This document shows, piece by piece, positions 1-7,450 of a DNA stretch of 33,482 nucleotides. The translations under genes and the position numbers were made by a program. The notes beneath the pieces are model-generated. The model did not search any database and was not told where the DNA came from. It worked only from the letters and a program-made list of their open reading frames with translations. The stretch is taken from positions 1 through 33,482 of the forward strand of contig VGBI01000021.1 in the NCBI GenBank assembly GCA_016870595.1, in the 5' to 3' direction. The stretch comes from Actinomycetota bacterium. GTDB taxonomy: Bacteria > Actinomycetota > Acidimicrobiia > IMCC26256 > PALSA-555. How positions within the stretch are numbered: position 1 is the first letter of the stretch; the number at the start of each line of letters is the position of its first letter.

Positions 1-108
1 GGTCGCGTCGTCGTGGTCGTGACCGGCGGTCGCGTCGTCGTGGTCGTGACCGGCGGTCGCGTCGTCGTGGTCGTGACCGGCGGTCGCGTCGTCGTGGTCG
101 TCGCGGTC
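1..108. repeat. 27-bp tandem repeat encoding a Thr/Pro linker
   Basis: Three identical copies of GGTCGCGTCGTCGTGGTCGT+GACCGGC lie head to tail at 1-27, 28-54 and 55-81, followed by a diverged fourth copy. The period is a multiple of three, and on the minus strand each unit reads TTTTTRPPV in the FnIII gene. The array may extend beyond the left edge. Confidence 0.9.
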
Positions 109-554
109 GGGGCGATCGCGCTCGGGGTGAACGGCGCGCTCATCACCGACGGTGCCCCCCGGCCCGTGGTGGTGACCACCCGCAGGCGCAGGTGGAGCGT
201 GACCCCGTTGGGCAGGCCCCCGAAGCGCACCGGCGATGTGGCGTCGTCGGGGCGGGCCGGGATCCACGACGACCACCGGGCCCCGGCACTAGAGGTGAAC
301 GACGCCTCGTAGTTCCGGGCCGTGGTGCCGGCCGGGAGCACCGGCGGGGTGAATGCGACCGACACGTGCTGGTTCCCGGCGGTGAGGCGGAGGCCGGTGG
401 GTGCGCCCACGGTCGCCGCGCCGGCGGGCGCGGCCGTGCCCACTCCCGCCGCGGCCAGGGTCGTCGCCAACACCGCGCCGACCGCGACGAGCCGCCGCAT
501 CCGCCGGCCCGGGCGGGGGTCGGGGGTGGTCCGTGGGGTCCGGGTCGTCCGCAT
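1..554 (-). CDS. Secreted fibronectin type III-like protein, 3' end outside window
   Basis: Reading the minus strand from ATG at 554 gives an open frame to the window edge with no stop, which is why the ORF track lacks it. The start has AGGGA about 6 nt upstream. The product opens with an Arg-rich stretch and a hydrophobic signal segment (RLVAVGAVLATTLAAAG) ending near APAGA, so it is probably exported. An FnIII-like domain follows (GAPTGLRLTAGNQHVSVAFTPP, continued by NYEASFTSSAG), at roughly residues 50-140. The frame then enters tandem TTTTTRPPV repeats, a Thr/Pro linker typical of actinobacterial surface proteins, and leaves the window. It lies 64 nt downstream of the FkbM gene on the same strand and could be cotranscribed. 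Its function beyond a cell-surface role is not visible. Confidence 0.75.
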   Translation of the reverse strand, partial: MRTTRTPRTTPDPRPGRRMRRLVAVGAVLATTLAAAGVGTAAPAGAATVGAPTGLRLTAGNQHVSVAFTPPVLPAGTTARNYEASFTSSAGARWSSWIPARPDDATSPVRFGGLPNGVTLHLRLRVVTTTGRGAPSVMSAPFTPSAIAPTATTTTTRPPVTTTTTRPPVTTTTTRPPVTTTTTR

Positions 555-577
555 CAGGAATCCCTTCGACCGGCGAG

Positions 578-597
578 CCCTCCGACTGGAGGGTTTT
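578..597 (+). other. Hairpin between FkbM and FnIII genes
   Basis: CCCTCC-GACT-GGAGGG is a perfect 6-bp stem with a 4-nt loop, followed by TTTT on the plus strand. It looks like a short intrinsic terminator for plus-strand transcription, yet no plus-strand gene is upstream. On the minus strand it sits in the 64-nt gap ahead of the FnIII gene and could act as a leader or processing hairpin. Confidence 0.4.
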
Positions 598-618
598 CCG
601 TGGGTCAGATCTGCGGGA

Positions 619-1386
619 TCACGCCCATGGGGGTGGGACCCGGGAGCAGACCACGTTCGCCAGCTCGTACGGAGTGGCGGCCCGGAGGTCGCCGAGGGTG
701 CGCACCGCCCGGCGGGTGCCGTCGGCAGACACAACGTATCGGTGCGGGAAGGCGTCGGTCAGGGTGGCCCAGAACCCCTCGGGGTCGGCGTAGGCGGCGA
801 AGGTGAACTCGAGCACCATCCGCAGCGCGGGGCTGCGCTCGAGGACCCCGGTCATGCCCGCGAGCACCGCGTCCTCGTGGCCCTCGACGTCGATCTTCAC
901 GAGGTCGAGCGCGGCGAGGTCGTGGGCGTCGCAGTAGGCGTCGAGCGTGGTCGTCGCGACGGTCACGGCCTCGCTCGGGCCCGCGGGGTCCAGCCACGGC
1001 CGCCCGGCCGCGACGATCTCGTCGAGCCCGAGCAGCGATGCACCCCCGACCGGCTCGGGCCACTGCACCAGCGTGGCTTCGCCGGCCCGGTCCGAGAGCG
1101 CGACCGCGCTCACGACCGACCGGTCGCCGAGGCCGTTGGCCAGCACGGTGCGCCGCAGCAGGCTCGCGATCCTGGGGTTGGGCTCGAACAGGTGCAGCGG
1201 CCGGGGGCCGGTGAGGTGGTCGGCCATGGTCAGGCTGTGCACCCCGAGGTTGGCGCCCACGTCGAGGAAGGTGTCGGTCGGGCGGGCGAGCTCGGTCAGC
1301 ACCGCGGCGATCTCGGGCTCCCAGACCGTGCCGAGCATGAGGTGCATCGCGATCGAGGTGTCGCGGGTGTCTTGGCGTAGCACCAC
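619..1386 (-). CDS. FkbM family SAM-dependent methyltransferase
   Basis: This is probably an O-methyltransferase acting on a glycan or polyketide-type hydroxyl. From GTG 1386 the protein is about 255 aa. It carries the FkbM SAM-binding motif LDVGANLGVH (residues 41-50), the acidic-loop motif FEPNP (about 68-71) and LVKIDVEGHE further on. These are the standard landmarks of the family. The long ORF in the track (to 1851) is not all real: its first 150 residues are Arg-rich and antisense-like. The start is uncertain between GTG 1386/1383 and ATG 1347, and no good Shine-Dalgarno is visible. The gene overlaps the tail of a broken glycosyltransferase in another frame, so this start may be a product of that rearrangement. 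A cell-envelope glycan role is inferred from the neighbour. Confidence 0.75.
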   Translation of the reverse strand: MVLRQDTRDTSIAMHLMLGTVWEPEIAAVLTELARPTDTFLDVGANLGVHSLTMADHLTGPRPLHLFEPNPRIASLLRRTVLANGLGDRSVVSAVALSDRAGEATLVQWPEPVGGASLLGLDEIVAAGRPWLDPAGPSEAVTVATTTLDAYCDAHDLAALDLVKIDVEGHEDAVLAGMTGVLERSPALRMVLEFTFAAYADPEGFWATLTDAFPHRYVVSADGTRRAVRTLGDLRAATPYELANVVCSRVPPPWA

Positions 1387-2462
1387 GCGAGCTCGGGGTC
1401 CGACGGACCGTCGAGCCAGAGCACCTTCCCGGCGGAGGCCGGGGTGTACTCGAGCCGGGCCCGGGTCTCGGCGAACAGCCAGCCGGTGCGCCCGGCCACC
1501 ACCAGCGGCGGCACCTCGGCGCGGGGCAGGTCGCGCAGCATGGTGTCTCACACGTCGAGGAGGAGCCGGTGGTTCTTGCGGGCCTCGATCGTGCCCACCG
1601 TGAGCACGAACCGTCCCGGTGCCGGCGCGTCGGGCTCGGCGAGGCGGGCCGGGCGCACCTGCGGCTCGCGCGCCAGCCCGGCCACGAGCGGCACCTGCAC
1701 CGCGCCGCGCACCTCGAGCCCGGCCTCGGCCGCGAACGCCTCGAGGTCGCGCCACGTCGCGTCGGAGCTCACGATGAGGCGGTCGGCGGTGTCGAGCAGC
1801 GCGGCGCAGTGCGCGCGGAACACCTCGGTGAAGCGGCGGTTGGGCTCCCACGCCGAGAACTCACTGTGGTGCTGCGGGGTCACGAGCGGGGTGAGGTCGT
1901 AGAACACGAGCGCCACGGTCAGGCCCTGCTCGGCCCGCAGCCGGTGCAGCAGCGCCAGGTCCAGGTCGTGGTAGTCGAAGGCGAGCGAGCAGTAGGTGGT
2001 GGCGGGACCCCAGCGGCGGCTCGCGCATTGCCGCGACCCGGCGTGGCGGTCGGCCCGGACCGCCCGGGGGACCCGGCCCACCTCGTGGGCGGCCCGGCGG
2101 GCGTGGTAGCCGAGGCGGCCCACGGTGCGCGCGGTGGCGGGCCGCTCGTCGAGGAGCCGGTCGGTGAGGTGGTGCAGGCGCGAGCCGGGCATGGCGACCG
2201 CACCGGTGCGGCGGGCCTCGCCCCCGTGGGCCCGGGCCAGGAGCGCACGCACTGCGGGCCGGTCGAGCTCGGTGAAGCGGCGGCCCGTGTGGTCGTAGGC
2301 CACGAACACGGTGCCGGGGTCGTCCTCGGCGAGCAGGGCCTCGGCCACCGCGACCATGACCCGGGCGACCCCGACCATGGCCGGGTCGCGCACGAGGGCG
2401 GTGCAGTCGTAGGCGAGGCGGACCGGCGCGACGTCGGGCTCAGGGCGTGACCGGTGTCGCAC
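1374..2462 (-). pseudogene. Glycosyltransferase (GT4-like), interrupted and 3'-truncated
   Basis: The first 304 residues (GTG 2462, overlapping the MFS stop by 23 bp) look like a normal GT4-type glycosyltransferase: RLAYDCTALVRDP near the N-terminus, VALVFYDLTPLVTP mid-protein, VGTIEARKNHRLLLDV at the start of the donor-binding domain. An in-frame TGA at 1548-1550 follows, where homologues would be expected to have Trp (LLLDVW). The same frame resumes with PPLVVAGRTGWLF and KVLWLDGPSDPELAWCYA, still typical of the family. Similarity stops near 1374, before the usual C-terminal donor-site segment (LFPS.YEGWGLPV type). Two lesions are therefore visible: a nonsense codon and loss of about the last 100 residues. 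A short N-terminal product could still be made. Confidence 0.7.
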
Positions 2463-3924
2463 TGCCCGCAGGATAGGCCCGGTCCCGGCGGTGGCGAGGG
2501 AGACGCAGCACGAGCAGCGCCTGGACCAGGGCCAGGCCGATGGTGATCCACATCACCCCGGCGAGCCCGTCGAGGTAGGGCTGGAGGCGGGTGCTGGCGC
2601 CGATCGCGCCGTAGAACGCGACGCCGTACACCGCGATGCCGATCGCGCTCGAGAGCTGCAGCCCGGTGGCCTGCACGCCCGCCGCGCTCCCCGCGTCGGC
2701 GCCGGGCACGTCGGAGAGCACGATCGCGAGCACCGCCGCGATCGCGATGCCGAGGGCGAAGCCGATGAGCATGAACCCGGGCAGGAACGCGAGCACGTTG
2801 ACGGCGCCTGCGCCGGGTCGCAGCGCGAGCAGCACCGTCACGGCGGCCAGGACCGTGCAGCCCGATCCGAACGCGACCGTGAGGCGTCCGAAGCGGCGCA
2901 GCAAGGGTGCGGTCACGAGCGAGCCGGCCATGTTCGCCAGCGGCATCGGGAACGACAGCAGCGCGGCCTCGAACGCGTTGCGGCCGAAGCCGATCTGCAC
3001 GGTCAGGATCAGGTAGAGGGGCACCGCCGCGGCGATGAGCCCGACGAGCAGGGTGATCGCGTTGCCGGCCCGGAACGTGGGGATGACGAACAGCCCGGGG
3101 TTCACCAGCGGCGACCCGCCCCGTCGCACCAGGCGGCGCTCGTGGGCGACGAACGCGCCGAACACCGGCACCGCCGCGGCGAGGACCACGAAGATCCACG
3201 CCGGCCACCCCGCGACGCGCCCCTGGATGAGCGGGAACATCAACAGGAACGCCACCGCCGCCAGGCCGATCGCGCCGGGCACGTCGAGGCGGCCCTCGGC
3301 CTCGGGCTCGAGGTCGGGGATGATGCGGGCGGCCACGAACCACAGCGCCGCCGCGGGCACCACGAAGGGCAGGAACCCCCACCGCCACCCGAGCCCGAGC
3401 GGGTCGGCGGCCATCAGCCCGCCCCCGGTGAGCTGCCCGAGGCTGAACGACGCGCCCGCCGCGGTGAGGTACACGGTGAACGCGCGGGTGCGGGCGTGGC
3501 CCCGGAAGGTGCGCTGGATCACCGCCGAGAGCTGCGGGGTCATGAGCCCGCCCGAGAGCCCCTGGAGCACCCGCGCCGCGAGCAGCACCCCGATGGTCGG
3601 GGCGAGCGCCTGCATCGCCATCGCGACCACGAACCCGGCGTTGCCGAGGAGCAGCAGCCGCCGGGTGCCGTAGAGGTCGCCGAGGCGCCCGGCCATCACC
3701 AGCACCAGCGAGAACGCCAGCGCGAACAGCGACGCGAACCACTGGAGCTGCGCGTTCGACGCCCCGAGCCCCGACTGGATCGACGGCAGCGCCATCGTGG
3801 TCGAGCCGTTGATGAGCACGGTCACGAACTGGATCCCGGTCACCACCACGAAGGCCGGCTGCCACAGCGACGTCGCCGGGCCGGCGTCCGGCACGGTCAT
3901 GGGCTCGGTGGCGTCGCTCGGCAC
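2440..3924 (-). CDS. MFS transporter, DHA2 (EmrB/QacA-type) drug exporter family
   Basis: This 494-aa, very hydrophobic protein has about 14 membrane segments, the length and layout of the DHA2 family of proton-driven exporters. The conserved loop 2-3 motif A is clear (GRLGDLYGTRR, about residue 78). A motif C-like glycine-rich helix follows (ASFSLGQLTGGGLM, about residue 160). The GTG start at 3924 is supported by GGGAG 7 nt upstream and a -10-like TAGGGT; ATG 3900 is an alternative. It is the first gene of a minus-strand set with the glycosyltransferase remnant, which overlaps its 3' end, and the FkbM gene. The substrate is not predictable. No regulator lies beside it. Confidence 0.88.
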   Translation of the reverse strand: MPSDATEPMTVPDAGPATSLWQPAFVVVTGIQFVTVLINGSTTMALPSIQSGLGASNAQLQWFASLFALAFSLVLVMAGRLGDLYGTRRLLLLGNAGFVVAMAMQALAPTIGVLLAARVLQGLSGGLMTPQLSAVIQRTFRGHARTRAFTVYLTAAGASFSLGQLTGGGLMAADPLGLGWRWGFLPFVVPAAALWFVAARIIPDLEPEAEGRLDVPGAIGLAAVAFLLMFPLIQGRVAGWPAWIFVVLAAAVPVFGAFVAHERRLVRRGGSPLVNPGLFVIPTFRAGNAITLLVGLIAAAVPLYLILTVQIGFGRNAFEAALLSFPMPLANMAGSLVTAPLLRRFGRLTVAFGSGCTVLAAVTVLLALRPGAGAVNVLAFLPGFMLIGFALGIAIAAVLAIVLSDVPGADAGSAAGVQATGLQLSSAIGIAVYGVAFYGAIGASTRLQPYLDGLAGVMWITIGLALVQALLVLRLPRHRRDRAYPAGSATPVTP

Positions 3925-3948
3925 GGTGGGGCTCCCGGGGTCGTCGGC

Positions 3949-3954
3949 ACCCTA
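3949..3954 (-). promoter_or_regulatory. -10-like TAGGGT upstream of MFS gene
   Basis: TAGGGT on the minus strand lies 24 nt before GTG 3924 and is followed by a GGGAG ribosome site, so it implies a short UTR of about 18 nt. Confidence 0.4.
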
Positions 3955-4001
3955 CGACCCCGTCGCCACGCCCACCCGTCCCGGGGCGGCGCCGGGTTCC
4001 C

Positions 4002-4007
4002 TATCCT
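4002..4007 (+). promoter_or_regulatory. -10-like TATCCT upstream of the FAD oxidoreductase
   Basis: TATCCT lies 43 nt before GTG 4051. The UTR would carry GGAAGGA 7 nt from the start codon. It forms a divergent pair with the MFS promoter. Confidence 0.45.
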
Positions 4008-4050
4008 CGGGGCACCCGGGATCGGCCCGGGTCCGTCCGGAAGGATCGCC

Positions 4051-5178
4051 GTGCCCGATGCCCGCCCGGTCGTGGTGGTGGCCGGCCTCGGCGACACCGG
4101 CGTCCTCGTCGCCACCCGCCTGGCCCGCTCCCACCGGGTCGTGGCCGTGGCCACCCGGCCCGGGCTGGTGAGCGGCCAGGAGCTCGGCACCCGCCTGGTC
4201 GACCCCGAGCGGTGGCGGCGCACCTACCTCGTCCCCTACTCCCGGTTCCGTCGCCTCGACCGGGTCGAGCGCCACCACGGGCGCATCACCGCCGCCGACC
4301 TCGACGCGTCCACCGTCGTGGTCGCCCACCCCGACGGCACCACCACCACGCTGCGCTACGACGCGCTCGTCGTGGCCACCGGTGTGACCAACGGCTTCTG
4401 GCGCCACGACCGGGTGGAGGACCTCGCCGCGGCCGAGGCCGGCCTCGACGCCGTGCGGGCCGATCTCGCCTGGGCGCGCACCGTGGCCGTGGTCGGCGGT
4501 GGCGCCACCGGGGTGAGCGTGGCCGCCAACCTCGCCCGGGCCCGCGGCGCCGACGTCCACCTCTACGTGAGCGGCGACGCGCCCCTCCCCGGCTACCACC
4601 CCCGGGTGCGCCGCTGGGCCGCGGGGGTGCTCGCCCGCGACGGGGTCACCGTGCACCCCGGGCACCGGGCGGTGGTCCCGGCCGGCTTCACCGGCGACCG
4701 GCCCACCCACGAACCGGTCGAGTGGTCCACCGGCCAGGATCCCGTCACCGCCGACGTCGTGCTCTGGGCCACCGGCGCGGTGCGCCCCCACAGCGACTTC
4801 CTCCCCGCCGCGGTCCTCGACCCCGACGGCTTCGTGCGGGTCGACGCGCACCTGCGCGTGCCCGGCCACCCGAATGTCTTCGCCGTGGGCGACGTCGCCG
4901 CGAGCGACCCGCTGCGCAGCTCCGCGCGCAACTGGGGCTACCGGGTGGTGGTGACCAACGTGCGCCGCACGCTGGCGCGCGCACCGCGTCGTCTCGCCCG
5001 CTTCCGCGCGCCGGAGTGCCGCTGGGGCTCGGTGCTCGGCCTGCGCGACGACGGCCTCACCGTGGTCCAGCCCCGGGGCGGTCGCTTCCGGCTCCCCCGC
5101 CGAATCGCCGAGCCGCTGCTGTTCCGCGGCTTCGTCGACCGCGTGCTCTACGGCGGTCTGCGGCCCCCCGCTCCCTGA
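4051..5178 (+). CDS. FAD/NAD(P)-dependent oxidoreductase (NDH-2/AIF/FSP1-like)
   Basis: The 375-aa protein has the two-dinucleotide-binding-domain fold of the pyridine nucleotide-disulfide reductase superfamily. The N-terminal FAD site is VVVVAGLGDTG (residues 6-16). The central NAD(P)H Rossmann motif is VAVVGGGATGVSVAANL (about 149-165). The C-terminal FAD-contacting motif is NVFAVGDVAA. No redox-active CxxxxC pair is seen, which argues against a disulfide reductase and for an NADH:quinone-type or AIF/FSP1-like enzyme. The GTG start at 4051 was chosen for its GGAAGGA site; the ORF-track version beginning at 2491 runs antisense through the MFS gene and is not credible upstream of this point. 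Acceptor and role are unknown. Confidence 0.82.
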   Translation: MPDARPVVVVAGLGDTGVLVATRLARSHRVVAVATRPGLVSGQELGTRLVDPERWRRTYLVPYSRFRRLDRVERHHGRITAADLDASTVVVAHPDGTTTTLRYDALVVATGVTNGFWRHDRVEDLAAAEAGLDAVRADLAWARTVAVVGGGATGVSVAANLARARGADVHLYVSGDAPLPGYHPRVRRWAAGVLARDGVTVHPGHRAVVPAGFTGDRPTHEPVEWSTGQDPVTADVVLWATGAVRPHSDFLPAAVLDPDGFVRVDAHLRVPGHPNVFAVGDVAASDPLRSSARNWGYRVVVTNVRRTLARAPRRLARFRAPECRWGSVLGLRDDGLTVVQPRGGRFRLPRRIAEPLLFRGFVDRVLYGGLRPPAP

Positions 5179-5222
5179 GAGCCCGCTCAGCCGGTGATCC
5201 GTCGCCGTGCGGTGCCCGGTCG

Positions 5223-5228
5223 TACGGT
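5223..5228 (+). promoter_or_regulatory. Leaderless-type -10 (TACGGT) for the DUF2271 gene
   Basis: TACGGT is separated from ATG 5236 by 7 nt, the spacing expected if transcription starts at or next to the start codon. Confidence 0.5.
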
Positions 5229-5235
5229 GACCGCC

Positions 5236-5946
5236 ATGGCCAACGGGTACCGGCGCTCCCGCCATCGTCGCGTCACCCGTGAGGCGGCCCGCAACGCAGC
5301 GCGCGTCGCCGCGGTCGGCGGCCTCGCGCTGGTGCCGCTGGCCTGCGCCAACAACGACGCCGAGATCCTCTCGGGTGCCCGCGACCGGGTCGACCCCACG
5401 TCGGTGGGCACCACCACCCCGTCGGCCACCGCCACCGCCGCCCCGTCGGCGACGACCACCCCGGCCCGGGGGTCCACCACCACGACCACGACCCCGTACG
5501 CCCTGCCCGCCGGCACCGCGCTCAACGTGACCTTCACCCACGCGATGGCCGGCTCGGGCGTGCCGAAGAATCCGTACATCGCGGTGTGGGTCGAGAACTC
5601 GTCGGGGCAGCTGGTCAAGACCGTCAGCCTCTGGTACCAGCAGGGGCGCGGGTCGCAGTGGCTGCGCGACCTGCGGGCGTGGTTCACCAAGAGCGGCGGG
5701 CAGCTCCCGGCGGTGGGCGCCGGGGCGTCGCGCTCGCCCGGGCAGTACACGGTCTCGTGGGACGGCACCGACGCCAACGGTGCGCCGGTCCCGAAGGGCG
5801 ACTACACGATCTGGGTCGAGGCCGCGCGCGAGAAGGGCCCCTACCAGACGACCTCCGGGGCGATCCGGGCGGTCGGCACCCCGATCTCGGTGGTGCTCCC
5901 GAGCAACGGAGAGCTCACCGGACTCTCGGCGAGCACGGTCCTGTGA
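5236..5946 (+). CDS. DUF2271 family protein, exported, possible lipoprotein
   Basis: The 236-aa protein begins with a basic segment and a short hydrophobic stretch ending in LVPLAC (Cys37), a weak lipobox. A Thr/Ala/Pro-rich linker follows (about 50-80), so the folded part is probably outside the membrane. The C-terminal 140 residues match DUF2271: GQLVKTVSLWY, then SPGQYTVSWDGTDANG and GDYTIWVEAAREKGPY, an FlgD-like Ig fold. DUF2271 proteins often accompany ApbE/PepSY flavin-based extracytosolic redox systems. Here the ApbE operon is 21 kb away. The family's usual TGATR-type stretch reads GAGASRSPG here. The start is placed at ATG 5236, with TACGGT 7 nt upstream; the track's 5194 start has no support. 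Confidence 0.78.
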   Translation: MANGYRRSRHRRVTREAARNAARVAAVGGLALVPLACANNDAEILSGARDRVDPTSVGTTTPSATATAAPSATTTPARGSTTTTTTPYALPAGTALNVTFTHAMAGSGVPKNPYIAVWVENSSGQLVKTVSLWYQQGRGSQWLRDLRAWFTKSGGQLPAVGAGASRSPGQYTVSWDGTDANGAPVPKGDYTIWVEAAREKGPYQTTSGAIRAVGTPISVVLPSNGELTGLSASTVL

Positions 5947-6012
5947 GCACGCCGCCGCTCGGGCTCGGTCAGCGGCCGAAGATCGTCGCTCACGGCGGGG
6001 AACCTACCGGAC

Positions 6013-6025
6013 TCCCCTTCGGGGA
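6013..6025 (+). promoter_or_regulatory. Leader hairpin in the 250-bp gap before the propeller gene
   Basis: TCCCC-TTC-GGGGA forms a 5-bp stem in the gap 5947-6196, within GGGGAACCTACCGGACTCCC and followed by ACGGGGTGAAG. No ORF is credible in the gap. A CAGACT at 6137-6142 is a possible -10 for the following gene. A related but weaker block precedes the convergent GT2 gene (8405-8413). Confidence 0.35.
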
Positions 6026-6196
6026 CGGGGTGAAGCTCGGCCCGTCGGCGGGGGTCGTCAGGACGCCCCGGCCACCTCGGCGAACACGGCCGACGCCCCG
6101 GCGCCGCGCGCGCTGGCCCACCGATCCCGCCGGCGCCAGACTGGTGGCGCCGAGCCCGCCCGGTCCGACCGACCCCGACCGACCCCCGGAGCACTT

Positions 6197-7450
6197 GTGC
6201 CCCCCTCCGTCTCGCCTGCCCGCCCGCCCTCCCACCCCCTCGCCCGGGCCCGCGCCGTGGCCGGTCGGGCGCGCCGGACGGTCCGGCGCACCCGTGCGCG
6301 GGTCGCGGCCCGGGTGTGGCGGCGGGGGCGGCGGATCGTGCGACCGCTCCGGGCGCCCCGCGACCGGGCCCGCGCCCCCTGGGCCCCGGTGGCGGTCGTC
6401 GACGGCGGCGACTTCGCGCCGGCGGCGATGGCCGAGGTGGGTGAGCTCATGCTGTTCGCAGCGGCGAACGGGCGCTTCGCCACCTGTACGGGGGTGGTGT
6501 GGACCCGACCCGACCGCCTGGTCACCGCCTATCTGCTCGGTCGCGCGTTCGTGACCTCGACCTTCCGTGCCGGGGCCGGCGCGCCGGTCGCAACCGTCGG
6601 CATCGAGCGGCGGGCCGTGCTCGCCGACCGCCCCGAGATCGGCTGGATCTGCAACGTGAAGCAGTCGCGCGACGGGCGCTGGCTCGTCTACGGCGACGAC
6701 ACCCACGGCTACGCGGCGGTGCTCCCCGTGGACCCGACCACCGGGGAACCGACGGGCATCGCGGGTACGGTCGCGGTCCCGGGCGACACCTTCCTGCACG
6801 CGCTCGGGTTCTCCCCCGACGGGCGGTACCTCCTCTACAGCAGCATCGGGGTGGCCGGCGGGCTCCGGGTCGTCGCGTGCACCGGTGACCCGACCACCGG
6901 CGCCGTCACCTTCGGACCGGTGGTGTGCACCCCGAACCCGCACTTCCCCGCCGCACTCAAGGCCCTCGACTTCTCCCCCGACGGGCGCTGGATCGCCATG
7001 GCCTACGGCGCCAACGCGGGCGCCGCCTCGGGCCGGCCGCGTTCGGCGAGCTTCGTGGAGGTCCGCCCCTGGGACGCGGCCACCGGGACCCCCGGCCCAC
7101 CGGTCGCCCGCTCGCCCCGGAGCTGGCGGACGGGTGGCATCGAGGACCTGGTCTGGCTCGCGGCCGGCGACCGGCTGCTCGTCACCGACCAGTTCCGCGA
7201 CCAGGCGCTGATCGTGGGCTGCGATCCCGCCACCGGAGCCCTCGGCCCCGTGCTCGGACGCATCGGCTGGGCCACCGGCGGGCTCCACGCCCCGCACGGC
7301 TGCGCGCAGTCGCCCGACGGCCGCTGGCTCGCGATCACGAACTACGGCGACGGGTCGCTGCGGATCTACGACACCGCCGACCCGGCATCGGGAGGCGCGG
7401 CCGGGGATGCGTCGGGTGCGGTCCCCACCGGTGCGGCGAGCACCGTGTAG
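6197..7450 (+). CDS. WD40/YVTN-like beta-propeller protein, Arg-rich N-terminus
   Basis: The 417-aa product from GTG 6197 has GGAG 6 nt upstream. About the first 60 residues are strikingly Arg-rich (RARRTVRRTRARVAARVWRR) with no signal peptide, so the protein is probably cytoplasmic or associated with nucleic acid, RNA or membrane phosphates. The rest carries recurrent propeller-blade motifs: FSPDGRYLLYSS, FSPDGRWIAMAY and QSPDGRWLAITN, as in TolB/YVTN/lactonase-type propellers. No catalytic residues could be assigned. It is convergent with the GT2 gene and their ends overlap by 85 bp, both frames being open and similar in composition. A carbohydrate-related or scaffolding role is a guess from the neighbour. 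Confidence 0.7.
   Translation: MPPSVSPARPPSHPLARARAVAGRARRTVRRTRARVAARVWRRGRRIVRPLRAPRDRARAPWAPVAVVDGGDFAPAAMAEVGELMLFAAANGRFATCTGVVWTRPDRLVTAYLLGRAFVTSTFRAGAGAPVATVGIERRAVLADRPEIGWICNVKQSRDGRWLVYGDDTHGYAAVLPVDPTTGEPTGIAGTVAVPGDTFLHALGFSPDGRYLLYSSIGVAGGLRVVACTGDPTTGAVTFGPVVCTPNPHFPAALKALDFSPDGRWIAMAYGANAGAASGRPRSASFVEVRPWDAATGTPGPPVARSPRSWRTGGIEDLVWLAAGDRLLVTDQFRDQALIVGCDPATGALGPVLGRIGWATGGLHAPHGCAQSPDGRWLAITNYGDGSLRIYDTADPASGGAAGDASGAVPTGAASTV

Noticed and set aside
1-108. Possible CRISPR array
   Set aside because: The repeats are directly adjacent with no spacers and keep a coding frame (TTTTTRPPV).
1919-3865. 648-aa minus ORF
   Set aside because: It is an Arg/Pro-rich shadow of the MFS and glycosyltransferase genes in another frame.
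2491-4050. N-terminal 520 residues of the 895-aa plus ORF
   Set aside because: They lie antisense to the MFS gene and are low-complexity; the true oxidoreductase starts at GTG 4051.
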